From a virus: 52,548 nucleotides of DNA. The translations under genes were made by a program, and so were the position numbers. Positions 24,705-33,923 of the stretch are shown piece by piece. Within the stretch, counting starts at the first letter, position 1. Each line of letters starts with the position of its first letter. The DNA lies in the IMG/VR virus record IMGVR_UViG_3300025000_000022, positions 1 through 52,548 of that record. One strand, written 5' to 3'. Under the pieces are notes generated by a model that had not been told where the DNA came from, searched no databases, and was given only the letters and a program-made list of their open reading frames with translations.

Positions 24705-24736
24705 AATACATTAGATGGATATCCATCTAATGTATT
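24705..24736. terminator. 32-bp perfect palindrome, terminator
   Basis: AATACATTAGATGGAT followed directly by its reverse complement. Lies between paralogs 2 and 3, with a modest minus-strand T-rich stretch after it. Confidence 0.8.
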
Positions 24737-24745
24737 TATAATAAA

Positions 24746-25828
24746 TTAAACTAAACGCATAGCCGCTTCAAAGATATTTGTAGTTTCATCATCTTCATTG
24801 GTATTGTATTCAAGGTTTTCCTTAACTGGTTTAAATCTCAGGAAACCTTTTAAAGTAGATTCAAAATCACTGGCGGCTTCTTTTAAATATTCAACATGCA
24901 TTTTAATCAATGCTGAGCGAATAGATAAACAGAATCTTAACATCTCAACACTGTGAGAAATATATGGTGATACTTTGGAAAATTCTTCATCTTTATATTT
25001 ATTACCAGCTGCCTCAATAGCTTTAATAACCTTACTAAATTTTGAATCAACTTCTTTTTGTTCTCTTTCCATACCAGTTAGACTTTTTTCACTTTCTTTA
25101 ATGAATTTAATCATATCTTCTTTACTGTTATTATTGAAGTCCTCAAATTCATCTCTTTCTTTTGAACCATCTCTGTATTGCTCATATAGTTCTTCTTGTA
25201 ATTCAGAGATAGAATCAACATTCAAATTTTTAAATACAGCTTCTTTATCTTCATTTGTATCATATTCTTCTTTCATACTATCTTTTTTAGAATCCATTGC
25301 ATCTTTATGCTTAGAAGAAGTTTTTAGATCAGCAGATGTTAGTCCATTTTCATATTCATTTTCAACTCTACTAATTTCTGTTATTACCTTAGTACCAAAA
25401 GCGGCACCTTTACTTGCAGTATATTTAAAAGATTTGTACTTATACCCTTTAGCATTTTTTTTACGTAAATCACTCTCAAACTTGGTAATAAAAGTTTTTC
25501 CGGAAGAAAAAAACATAACTAAATGTTTTTTCATTTTTTCAAACCAGGCTTTAATTCCTTCCCACATTCTTACAAACATATCTTTTATTCTGGTAAAGAA
25601 TCCTTTACCAAATGCTTCAAGAAGAACGACCGGATCAGCTGATTCGAATAATACAGCTTGTTCCATCATTACATCAGAAATATACATGCTGGCACGAATT
25701 TTGTAAGAATCTTTAGCAGATTCAGTTACAATTTGTTCAAGTGCCTCTGTAGTCGGTTGAATGTGGTCATATTTTGAAATGTCAAAATCGTTATCTACAG
25801 AACTTCTCTTTTTTCCAAAAATAGACAT
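24746..25828 (-). CDS. Putative internal virion protein, paralog 2 of 4
   Basis: 360 aa, ATG at 25828 after AAAGGGGGAT. Leader with LEQIVTESAKD and DPVVLLEAFGKGFF, then RIKDMFVRMWEGIKAWFEKMKKHL and FITKFESDLRKKNAKGYKYKSFKYTAS, lining up with paralog 1 FATKYEKELRRLNLSGYKHKMFTYTE. The rest is charged and helical with many E/K and DNA-mimic-like acidic runs (EEYDTNEDKEAVF). Codons are richer in G and C than most neighbours, as expected for an abundant protein. Confidence 0.72.
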   Translation of the reverse strand: MSIFGKKRSSVDNDFDISKYDHIQPTTEALEQIVTESAKDSYKIRASMYISDVMMEQAVLFESADPVVLLEAFGKGFFTRIKDMFVRMWEGIKAWFEKMKKHLVMFFSSGKTFITKFESDLRKKNAKGYKYKSFKYTASKGAAFGTKVITEISRVENEYENGLTSADLKTSSKHKDAMDSKKDSMKEEYDTNEDKEAVFKNLNVDSISELQEELYEQYRDGSKERDEFEDFNNNSKEDMIKFIKESEKSLTGMEREQKEVDSKFSKVIKAIEAAGNKYKDEEFSKVSPYISHSVEMLRFCLSIRSALIKMHVEYLKEAASDFESTLKGFLRFKPVKENLEYNTNEDDETTNIFEAAMRLV

Positions 25829-25887
25829 TTTATTATATCCCCCTTTGAATTTTTTAATCCAAATATATTTTAATTATTCATTAAATT

Positions 25888-26949
25888 TTATTTCGTTTCT
25901 TCTTTATATCTAAATGCACTTACACAAACTTGCTTATAAACAGATTCCCGTTCTGTTATAGCCTGTTTCCATGCACTGAAGTATTCAAGAGCAATGGTTT
26001 TAGCTTCACTGAACAAAGATGAATATTTTTGCATAATAGATATTTGTATGGAAGCAAGTTTCCTTTTATCTTCCGAAGAGTTTTTATCATCAACTGATTT
26101 ACCAAATTCTTTTTCATAGCCGGTGACTTCTTTTAAAACAGCCGTAAATGATTTTTCAGCAGATTTTTCAGAATCAGTCGCCATTTTAGAATATTTGTCA
26201 CTTTTTAAAGAAGTAATGATGTCGCCGATATTAACGGATTTTTCATCAATATCATCACTGTCTTTAGCACCACTTCTGAAATGTGAAAATAAATCTTTTT
26301 TAAAGTCATCACTATCCTTAGAACCACCACCAACAAAAGTCCCACGAACTTTATTGATAATTTCTTCTTTATTTTCTTCCATGTCATCAAGACATTTTTT
26401 AGCATCAGTTTCAGAAGAAAAATTCTTCAAGGCTCCGGTTTGGTCAACAATGTCCATTGCTACTTCGATACCGTTGGATACATGATTGTTACTATCCAGT
26501 TCGGTATAAGTGAACATTTTATGTTTATAGCCGGATAAATTAAGCCTTCTGAGTTCTTTTTCATATTTGGTTGCAAAGTCTTTACCGCTTTTGAACATTC
26601 CGTCAAAGAAACGAATAACAGAAGCAAAAAATTGTTTTAGTTTACCCCACATTTTACTGAAGAAAGCCTTAATTCTTTCCCAAACATTACTCATGGCACC
26701 TTCAGTTACAGTTTGAAAATCTTTCATGCGTGCCTCAATTTTAAAATCATCCGCACCGGATTCACGTAAAGATTTAACATCACTTTCCATATTGAGTTCT
26801 TCAATATCCATCGTATGAATAGACTCAATAATAGCCAGTTGATCTTCATAACCTTCTTGAATTGCGGTTAAATCACCATTAACCAAACAATTGTATCCAT
26901 TATATGAAGGTACAGCGGTTCCTTTTCCGGTTCTATTAAAAATAGCCAT
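25888..26949 (-). CDS. Putative internal virion protein, paralog 1 of 4
   Basis: 353 aa, ATG at 26949 after GAAAGGTGG. Leader of ~80 residues ending FQTVTEGAMSNV, then WERIKAFFSKMWGKLKQFFASVIRFF and the conserved KYEKELRRLNLSGYKHKMFTYTE. C-terminal helices end in YKQVCVSAFRYKEETK. First gene of the paralog array, with a full late-type box at 26986-26997. Among the highest G/C usage in the window. Family role inferred as for the other copies. Confidence 0.72.
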   Translation of the reverse strand: MAIFNRTGKGTAVPSYNGYNCLVNGDLTAIQEGYEDQLAIIESIHTMDIEELNMESDVKSLRESGADDFKIEARMKDFQTVTEGAMSNVWERIKAFFSKMWGKLKQFFASVIRFFDGMFKSGKDFATKYEKELRRLNLSGYKHKMFTYTELDSNNHVSNGIEVAMDIVDQTGALKNFSSETDAKKCLDDMEENKEEIINKVRGTFVGGGSKDSDDFKKDLFSHFRSGAKDSDDIDEKSVNIGDIITSLKSDKYSKMATDSEKSAEKSFTAVLKEVTGYEKEFGKSVDDKNSSEDKRKLASIQISIMQKYSSLFSEAKTIALEYFSAWKQAITERESVYKQVCVSAFRYKEETK

Positions 26950-26985
26950 AATCTTATTTTACCACCTTTCAGTATTAGGATTTTT

Positions 26986-26997
26986 TATAAATATGTT
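26986..26997 (-). promoter_or_regulatory. Putative late-type promoter box AACA-N6-TA
   Basis: Minus strand AACATATTTATA, 37 bp before the ATG at 26949. Confidence 0.55.
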
Positions 26998-27026
26998 TAT
27001 ATTGTCAATTTAATAATGTTATTTTT

Positions 27027-28019
27027 TTATAGTAACTTAAACCCATTTCCATCTATAGATGCAGATTGAGTTTTAACATTACCAAGAGTCCATTCTTTAT
27101 TTTCAATATTCATATCTTTATAACTATGATTTGATGTTGTCGTATCATTAACACGAATTTTATCAGATAATGATTGTAAATTTCTAATAATGATTTGCTG
27201 TCTTTCTAGTATTTGTTTTTTATCTTTAGGTTGTAAAGAGGCATTCATACTAACATTATTTTTATTAATTTCTAAAAATAAAGCTTGAGTTTTTAAATAA
27301 TCTGAAATTTTTAATCTCGAATAATAAAAATAGAAAATCAATTCTCTCATCAAAGGAACTAAAATTAAAACTCCTCCGATAATTAAACTACCAATTAACA
27401 TAGTCTCAGTTCCAATGAATCCTTCTTTACCATTATCAATAACTGATTTCATAACTTTAATAAATTCACCACTTCGAACACATGAATTAAATTTTTCAAG
27501 ATTCTTAATACAAATCTGTCCAGATAATTGAGGAGATTTAATTAAAGTAAATTCAATTCTATCTGGTCTTTTTATAAAATCAACATAAGATGAAATTATT
27601 GCACTTAAACCCTCTATACATGCACAAACAAGAATATTATATTGTAGAATAATAAATTCTTTTTCTAATTTAAATCCTTTTTCAAAACCTTCTTTAAAAT
27701 TAATAATATTACTTATAGCTTTTTCTAAAATATCTAATTCTATAATCTTAGTATTAGTTTTATTACTCAGTTGATATAATAGATCTATAGAATCTAACAT
27801 TGATTTAATACCTGAAAATTTACTTAAATCTCCTTTACTATCAGGGATAGTGTCAAAATCAACATGACTTTTTTCTATAGCTGATTTGTATAAATTGGCA
27901 ATCATCGTATTATTAACAACACTTAAGTCTGATTCTTTAAGAGAATAAATCTCATTTTTTTGTTTAAAAGTATTTGCATTTTCAATTAGTATTTTTGAAA
28001 CTTCATTCATTCTAAACAT
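27027..28019 (-). CDS. Putative virion protein with membrane-like segment
   Basis: 330 aa, ATG at 28019 after AAAGGAGGTTG. Mainly helical; one hydrophobic stretch near residues 200-228 (TETMLIGSLIIGGVLILVPLMRELIFYF). N terminus MNEVSKILIENANTFK again has hydrophobic-x-Glu. Thirty bases after the 431-aa gene, so co-transcribed. No family recognised; the hydrophobic stretch could insert in a host membrane during DNA entry. Confidence 0.68.
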   Translation of the reverse strand: MFRMNEVSKILIENANTFKQKNEIYSLKESDLSVVNNTMIANLYKSAIEKSHVDFDTIPDSKGDLSKFSGIKSMLDSIDLLYQLSNKTNTKIIELDILEKAISNIINFKEGFEKGFKLEKEFIILQYNILVCACIEGLSAIISSYVDFIKRPDRIEFTLIKSPQLSGQICIKNLEKFNSCVRSGEFIKVMKSVIDNGKEGFIGTETMLIGSLIIGGVLILVPLMRELIFYFYYSRLKISDYLKTQALFLEINKNNVSMNASLQPKDKKQILERQQIIIRNLQSLSDKIRVNDTTTSNHSYKDMNIENKEWTLGNVKTQSASIDGNGFKLL

Positions 28020-28048
28020 AAATACAACCTCCTTTATACATAAAGAAT

Positions 28049-29344
28049 TTAGACTCTATTTATTAATTTAAGCATTTCTTTAAATTTCTTTTCATCTGAA
28101 CCACTTTCTCTTTCTAAACCAATAAAAGTAGTGGTTTGGTATGAATTTTGCCCATCAAATAAAAAATGAACTAATTGAGAAGAGGTGTCAACAACTACAA
28201 AACCTAATAAAAAATATGTTGACATTATTTTATCAACAAAATTTATATTCATTAAGTCATAACCATATGTTGCTTTAATTAGTTCAACTTCCTGCATGGA
28301 TAAAACTAGTGTTGTATTCGGTAATAATTGATTACCTAGTAACAAAGTATTTTTTACTTTAGATAAAGCTTTTCTTCTTTTTAAAGTAATCCACCATGAA
28401 GAAGAACCACTACCTCTATTTTTAACATCATCTTTAATTTCTTTAACATTTAATATGAAGTCTTTAATAAAATTAATTTCCCCAGAAGTCCACCTAATAA
28501 AATCAAAAAGACCATTATTGTTTCTACAAGCTCCAACAACATTATTGATCATCTCATCTGAACTTACTGGATGAATAACAGCTTTAATACCAATAAGATA
28601 ATCGTGTGTTCCATGATTATCTCCTTTTTTATCAATTAGCTTTAAACGAAGATGTAATATTGTTGGCACTAATTCGTTTGATTTCTTAACATCATTATCA
28701 GTTAATACCTTATTAGGTAAGTTAAAATTATCAGAATCATTTTTTCTTACTTCTAATAAAATATTTTTATTATGAAATGATGATAAATTTTTATTAGTAA
28801 ATTTATATATAGCTTGATTATTAGGAATAAATTTATTATTTAATAAATCCATCTTTAAACTCTCTACAATAACTTTAAGTTGTCCCTTATTAGCTTCAAC
28901 AATCTGTTTAGTTGAACATCCTTCAAAAATACCAGTTAAAACAGCCATAGTGCCATGTTCATCAGACAATACTAAGTAGTTTTCTTTTAGATTATCAATG
29001 TCTACAAAAAAATTAGTAGCATCATTTAAATCAGTTTTACTATCAGAATTTTGATGAAATTTTCTCAAATAGTTTGCTAAATTTTTCTCTGTCTCAATAT
29101 TAAGAACAGGGTTCATAGTCAAAACTATTTGAGTGAAAGAACTGTATTGACGTTCCAATGCTCTTGTAACAGTTTGAAGATTTTCTATATCAAGAGACTT
29201 GGAGACTATAACAGGAAATTGAAGTGTACCTTCTTGAGATTGTTTAGCTATAGATGAATATTTCTTTTTTTTAAGATAGTCATCAACACTACCATGAATA
29301 TCTATATCTCTAAAAGTATCTAATAAATCTTTTAAAACACCCAC
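28049..29344 (-). CDS. Putative virion structural protein
   Basis: 431 aa, GTG at 29344 after GAGGAAGTGG. The N-terminal third includes TLQFPVIVSKSLDIENLQTVTRALERQYSSFTQIVLTMNP, a line I associate with structural proteins of large myophages. The middle holds beta strands around VPTILHLRLKLIDKKGDNHGTHDYLIGIKAVIHPV. Late-type box at 29375-29386. The exact place in the particle is unknown. Confidence 0.68.
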   Translation of the reverse strand: MGVLKDLLDTFRDIDIHGSVDDYLKKKKYSSIAKQSQEGTLQFPVIVSKSLDIENLQTVTRALERQYSSFTQIVLTMNPVLNIETEKNLANYLRKFHQNSDSKTDLNDATNFFVDIDNLKENYLVLSDEHGTMAVLTGIFEGCSTKQIVEANKGQLKVIVESLKMDLLNNKFIPNNQAIYKFTNKNLSSFHNKNILLEVRKNDSDNFNLPNKVLTDNDVKKSNELVPTILHLRLKLIDKKGDNHGTHDYLIGIKAVIHPVSSDEMINNVVGACRNNNGLFDFIRWTSGEINFIKDFILNVKEIKDDVKNRGSGSSSWWITLKRRKALSKVKNTLLLGNQLLPNTTLVLSMQEVELIKATYGYDLMNINFVDKIMSTYFLLGFVVVDTSSQLVHFLFDGQNSYQTTTFIGLERESGSDEKKFKEMLKLINRV

Positions 29345-29374
29345 TGATTTCCACTTCCTCTCATACGTTTATTT

Positions 29375-29386
29375 TATTTATATGTT
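29375..29386 (-). promoter_or_regulatory. Putative late-type promoter box AACA-N6-TA
   Basis: Minus strand AACATATAAATA, 31 bp before the GTG at 29344. Confidence 0.55.
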
Positions 29387-29400
29387 TAATAAACAAAAAA

Positions 29401-29413
29401 AATAATCATCTGA
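29401..29413. repeat. 13-bp inverted repeat, left arm
   Basis: AATAATCATCTGA; its reverse complement is at 29709-29721. The pair brackets the 57-aa gene and its promoter. Function unknown. Confidence 0.4.
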
Positions 29414-29425
29414 CCAATTTATTTT

Positions 29426-29599
29426 TTATCTAGACATACCTAGATTAAATTTTCGCATAGTAACTTTGTGTTGTTCTTTTTCAGATAATTTATCATATTC
29501 TTTTTCACGTTCTTTTTTATTCTTTCGTATTTCTTCAATATTACTAATATTTTTAATAGCATTAACCCCAGAAACTATAGTAAATAATACCTGTAACAT
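29426..29599 (-). CDS. Small coiled-coil protein, 57 aa
   Basis: ATG at 29599 after AGGGAGAG. Short hydrophobic start (LQVLFTIVSGVNAI), then a charged helix NIEEIRKNKKEREKEYDKLSEKEQHK and a tail RKFNLGMSR. Own late-type box 37 bp upstream. Nothing more can be assigned. Confidence 0.6.
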   Translation of the reverse strand: MLQVLFTIVSGVNAIKNISNIEEIRKNKKEREKEYDKLSEKEQHKVTMRKFNLGMSR

Positions 29600-29636
29600 A
29601 AAAATAGCACTCTCCCTTAAATTTTTTAATAACTTA

Positions 29637-29648
29637 TATCTATATGTT
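29637..29648 (-). promoter_or_regulatory. Putative late-type promoter box AACA-N6-TA
   Basis: Minus strand AACATATAGATA upstream of the 57-aa gene. Confidence 0.5.
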
Positions 29649-29777
29649 TTATATAAGTAACATAATTTTGAGGGAGGATACTTTTATATTATCATTATTA
29701 TTATTTTATCAGATGATTATTTTCTATCTCTAAACAAATAATATATAAATAAAAAAACCATTATTTTTTCTATCTTG

Positions 29778-29789
29778 AACATTTATTTA
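29778..29789 (+). promoter_or_regulatory. Putative late-type promoter box AACA-N6-TA
   Basis: AACATTTATTTA, 33 bp before the ATG at 29823. The rest of 29600-29822 shows no gene on the plus strand. Confidence 0.55.
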
Positions 29790-29822
29790 ACAATAATTAA
29801 TAACAAAAGTTGGTGATAAAAA

Positions 29823-31229
29823 ATGAGACAGCAACTTAGAGTAGCTATTACAACCTTAAGTATAAGGTATGGTCCTGGTACATCAAATAGAATAGTTGGT
29901 TCATTAAATAAAAATGATATAGTAATAGTAAATGGTATTATGGATGTAGGTAATCAAACTTGGTATGATTTAGAAGATGGTAGAGGATGGATATGTGGAT
30001 ATAACCCTGGTGGTGGAGGTAATGGAGTATATCTTGAATTAGTTAGAGATTTTGAAGATTTAGGAACTACAGTAAGCCCCGTATCAAATACAACTGTTTC
30101 AATAACACCAAATTATACTACAGTTGGTACTACTTTAAATGAAGGAAATGATACTGATACTAGTACAACTACTTTACAATCACAACTAAATATTAATGGT
30201 ATTGGTACTACAGATGTCGATTTAATAAATAAAATTAATATAGATGAGAATGTTGAATCATATTCTTATTTAACAGATTATTCTTTTATAGATGATAATC
30301 TAAAAAAGATTAAAAATAATTTAAATCTTGTTGGATATAAGGGGAGTAAAGATTTAAATTATTCATTATTTCATAATTTTAATAGATTTAAAATTACTTT
30401 TCCAGATTACCATTTACCTAAAACCTTTGCACATGTATTTTTTACAAGACCAGATCTTAATATAATTGACTATAATGGTAATAAAAATTATTCTTTACAT
30501 TCGCAATTACAAAATGAGGCTGTGTTTTATTATTTATTTAAAAATAACCCAGATTTATTAATATCATTAACATCAAGTTTCTCATCAGAACATGCTTTTC
30601 ATCCTTTTTTATCAAACACAGCACAATCTTTTGAATTATCTGATGAATATATTAGAACTATGGAGCATGGGGAAACTTTTACTGGATATAAAGTTCAATA
30701 CGGTAGAAGTAATATAGAATCAAAAACCGCCGGAACATTATCAATATCATTTACAGACGATATTAACTTGTCTATATATAAAAGTATTAAGGCATGGGTT
30801 GATTATATTTCAAAAGTATATAGAGGTGAATTAGTAACAAAAGATGAATATATTTATAAAAAAATATTAGATTATGCTAGTAGTATTTATTATTTTTTGT
30901 GTGGTCCTGATGGTGAAACACTTTTATTCTGGTCTAAATATTTTGGTATATTTCCAACTAATATACCTGCAAGCACATTGAGTTGGTCTAAAAATAATTT
31001 AGTTAAAATACCTGAATATTCTATTACTTTTGCGTATGCATTTAAAGAAGATTTTAGTCCTTTGTCACTAGCTGAATTTAATATGAACAACAGTGGGGGA
31101 TTTGTTTATAAAAAAACTTATGAACCTGGTTTATTATCTACAGGAAAAACATTTGCTGGTTCTCCTTTTATAGAAACGAATATTAATCAAAATGGGGATT
31201 ATGTATTTAAACTAAGATTTAGGGAGTGA
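29823..31229 (+). CDS. SH3b-domain tail/baseplate structural protein
   Basis: 468 aa, ATG at 29823. Residues ~5-75 are an SH3b domain (LSIRYGPGTSNRIVGSLNKNDIVIV, then GWICGYNPGGGGNG), likely a cell-wall or protein contact module. A Thr/Ser-rich linker (~80-125) leads to a ~330-residue domain with FPDYHLPKTFAHVFFTRPDLN and TGYKVQYGRSNIESKTAGTLSISF, which I take as a virion structural domain. 126 bp of its SH3b code is identical to that of the 583-aa protein at 36263-38014 on the other strand. First gene of a three-gene structural block. Confidence 0.72.
   Translation: MRQQLRVAITTLSIRYGPGTSNRIVGSLNKNDIVIVNGIMDVGNQTWYDLEDGRGWICGYNPGGGGNGVYLELVRDFEDLGTTVSPVSNTTVSITPNYTTVGTTLNEGNDTDTSTTTLQSQLNINGIGTTDVDLINKINIDENVESYSYLTDYSFIDDNLKKIKNNLNLVGYKGSKDLNYSLFHNFNRFKITFPDYHLPKTFAHVFFTRPDLNIIDYNGNKNYSLHSQLQNEAVFYYLFKNNPDLLISLTSSFSSEHAFHPFLSNTAQSFELSDEYIRTMEHGETFTGYKVQYGRSNIESKTAGTLSISFTDDINLSIYKSIKAWVDYISKVYRGELVTKDEYIYKKILDYASSIYYFLCGPDGETLLFWSKYFGIFPTNIPASTLSWSKNNLVKIPEYSITFAYAFKEDFSPLSLAEFNMNNSGGFVYKKTYEPGLLSTGKTFAGSPFIETNINQNGDYVFKLRFRE
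29927..30052 (+). repeat. 126-bp exact inverted repeat (SH3b), copy 1
   Basis: Identical to the reverse complement of 37782-37907. Flanking SH3b code is clearly less conserved, so the block is a recent copy or conversion. Confidence 0.95.
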
Positions 31230-31236
31230 TACTCAT

Positions 31237-33870
31237 ATGATTCAAAATGTTAGAGATTATAGTAGTAGTTATTCAATGAAACAATTTTATCTTGAATTAA
31301 TTAAAAAGTACCTTAATGTTGATGATGTCAATCAACTTAATATAGGATTACTTGGATATAATACTGAAATGATAACTGGAATTGGTGAAGATACCTTCAA
31401 TACTATAACAACTCTTATACCTGAAATATTTCCAAATAAAGCAGTTTTACCTGAATCAATCTATAATTATGCATCTTTATTTCAAATAGATAATATATTT
31501 GCAACACCATCAGAAATGGGTTTAATTTTATTTGTAAATGAAGATGATATTATTAAATTTGGAACGAGAAAAGATACATTTATTGAATTTGTATTAGATT
31601 CAAATATGATTATAGATGTTGAAGGAACTCAATTTATGTTAGATTATGATATTAAAATTAATGTAACTAAACGACTTGGTGAATATATATATATGGCATC
31701 ATATGATCTAAATTTTAACAATACAATTAGTAATGTAGTTAATCCATATATTAAAATAAAAAGAATTAATTATAATGGTATTAAATATTTAGGATTATTA
31801 GTTAAGGTTAGACAAGTAAACAAATTCATTAAAAATGAGCATATAATAACTAATGATAAAATAAATTATCCAATGATTCCAATAGAGTTTAGTGATTATT
31901 TAGCAAACTTTGAAGTATTTTATAAACCCCCTGATTCTAGTGTATATACCCAGTTACAAAAAAAAATAATTAATAGCCCACCTTTAAAAGAACCTTTTTG
32001 TTATTATTCATTTAAATATGAGGGGCAAATTAATATATCATTTACACCATTAGATTATTATTTTCAACCAAAATTTAATTCAGAAATACTGATTTATATT
32101 TATAATACTATTGGAAGTAAAGGTAACTTTCCCTTATATATTGGTAATAATATATTAATAACACCTAAATCTGAAATATATGATTATAATAACAACATAG
32201 TGTTATTTGCTATTGCACAAACTGAAAGTAAATTAGGTGCTGATATACTTCCATTAGATGAATTACAAAAACTTACTGTGGAAAAATTTTCCACTGTAGA
32301 ATCATATACTAATGAAAATGATTTACAAATGTACTTTGATAAATTTAAATATGTTTATGGAGCAGATGTTTTATTTACTAAAAGAAGAAATGACCCATTA
32401 GAAAGATTATTTGGTTCATTTATAATGTGTAAAGAAGAGGGTGGTAATATATATAGTACAAACACTATACATTTAAAATTAAATACAACTGACTTTGATT
32501 TAGAGTATGAACAAAGTGGAAGACTTATATTAAAACCAGGTCATTTATTTAAATACGTTGATGGTAGTATTGATACAGGCGAAATAATTCCAGCATTAAC
32601 AATAAATGATGATTTAACTTCTTTAGAAGAAAGATTTTTATATACTAATCCTTTTTTAATAACATTAACTCGAAGTCCTGCTATAATAGGATTTTTTTTA
32701 AATTCTTTATTAAAAACAATACAATTAGAATATAGTTATGTTAATAGCGACTCTATAGTTCAATTTATATGTAATAATTTAAATATTAGTAGAAATTCTC
32801 TAATAGGAGAAGATAATTATAAATTAACTATTAACATGATTCCAACATTTAACTTAAATTTAAATAATGATGAAAATATAGATATCAATACTTTAATAAC
32901 AAATACTATTAAAGCAATAGGTGTTTTTTTAGATGGTAATGAAACATGTTATATTGATTTTAATTTAACTAATTATGATGAAGAACTAAATTTATTTACA
33001 TTTGAAGCTATATTAACAACAGATGATTATGTAACTTTGGAGGAAAAATTTAGTGTAATTGGTGTAAAAGATATAATAACAAGTGAAGTTGTAACAAAAT
33101 TAATTCCAATGAATAATTCAGATATGAATATTTATGTATTTTATAAATATGATAATGACAATATGGCACATAAATTTGATTATATTACAGATTTACAAGA
33201 ATTTACATTAACTAATATATATTCTACAGGTGATGAAAAAATTGATTTTATAAAACCATTAAGTTTAGTTACAAGTAGAATGAAATATATACAAGTTGAT
33301 GAAAATAATTATTATATGATTTTAAATTTTATTCCATTTATAAAAGCTGAAACTGTTAAAGACAATAATAAATTTATTGATTTTATAAATAAATTATTTT
33401 TACAATATAAAAATATGGAAGAGACTGTTAACTTAATTACTAATAATTATTCGATTGATGTTAAATTTTATAACACATATGGACATTCTAAAAATTTTGT
33501 AGTCGGAGAAGAACAAGAATTATTAGATAGAGTTAATTGTAGTATTTGGTTTAAAGTAAAACCAATAATTGATAATGATGAAGAATCATTAATATTGAAA
33601 TTAAAATTATACATTAAAGATTATATTGAAAGTATAAATATTAGAGGGAATAATTCGTTTTATGTATCTAATTTAATTACAGCAATTAAAAATGATATAA
33701 AGGAAATTAATTATCTCAAATTTGTTAATATTAATAATTATGATTCTTCAGTACAGGTTATAGAAAATAAAGCTGTTGATATAACAACTTTATCTAAAGA
33801 TGAACAAATGAACTTTATTCCGGAATATTTAACTATAAATATTGATGATATCATTATAGAAATAATATAG
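31237..33870 (+). CDS. Large putative baseplate structural protein
   Basis: 877 aa, ATG at 31237, seven bases after the previous stop, with site AGGGAGTG. N terminus SYSMKQFYLELIKKYLNVDDVNQLNIGLLGYNTEMITG is a line I associate with large baseplate proteins of jumbo phages. A TATPSEMGLILFV-type strand region follows near residues 85-100, then long beta-rich repeats. No enzyme motif. Possibly a wedge protein of the gp6/gpJ kind, but that equivalence is inferred from size and context. Confidence 0.65.
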   Translation: MIQNVRDYSSSYSMKQFYLELIKKYLNVDDVNQLNIGLLGYNTEMITGIGEDTFNTITTLIPEIFPNKAVLPESIYNYASLFQIDNIFATPSEMGLILFVNEDDIIKFGTRKDTFIEFVLDSNMIIDVEGTQFMLDYDIKINVTKRLGEYIYMASYDLNFNNTISNVVNPYIKIKRINYNGIKYLGLLVKVRQVNKFIKNEHIITNDKINYPMIPIEFSDYLANFEVFYKPPDSSVYTQLQKKIINSPPLKEPFCYYSFKYEGQINISFTPLDYYFQPKFNSEILIYIYNTIGSKGNFPLYIGNNILITPKSEIYDYNNNIVLFAIAQTESKLGADILPLDELQKLTVEKFSTVESYTNENDLQMYFDKFKYVYGADVLFTKRRNDPLERLFGSFIMCKEEGGNIYSTNTIHLKLNTTDFDLEYEQSGRLILKPGHLFKYVDGSIDTGEIIPALTINDDLTSLEERFLYTNPFLITLTRSPAIIGFFLNSLLKTIQLEYSYVNSDSIVQFICNNLNISRNSLIGEDNYKLTINMIPTFNLNLNNDENIDINTLITNTIKAIGVFLDGNETCYIDFNLTNYDEELNLFTFEAILTTDDYVTLEEKFSVIGVKDIITSEVVTKLIPMNNSDMNIYVFYKYDNDNMAHKFDYITDLQEFTLTNIYSTGDEKIDFIKPLSLVTSRMKYIQVDENNYYMILNFIPFIKAETVKDNNKFIDFINKLFLQYKNMEETVNLITNNYSIDVKFYNTYGHSKNFVVGEEQELLDRVNCSIWFKVKPIIDNDEESLILKLKLYIKDYIESINIRGNNSFYVSNLITAIKNDIKEINYLKFVNINNYDSSVQVIENKAVDITTLSKDEQMNFIPEYLTINIDDIIIEII

Positions 33871-33878
33871 GGACTAAA

Positions 33879-33890
33879 AACAATATAATA
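33879..33890 (+). promoter_or_regulatory. Putative late-type promoter box AACA-N6-TA
   Basis: AACAATATAATA, 34 bp before the ATG at 33924. Confidence 0.5.
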
Positions 33891-33923
33891 AAATCTTAAC
33901 GTATAATTGAGAGGGGATATATT

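Noticed and set aside
24705-24736. Phage attachment or protein-binding palindrome
   Set aside because: Its position between two leftward genes before a promoter box fits a terminator better.
24975-25706. Long plus-strand frame (243 codons)
   Set aside because: Serine/leucine-rich mirror of the internal-protein gene; no ribosome site or promoter.
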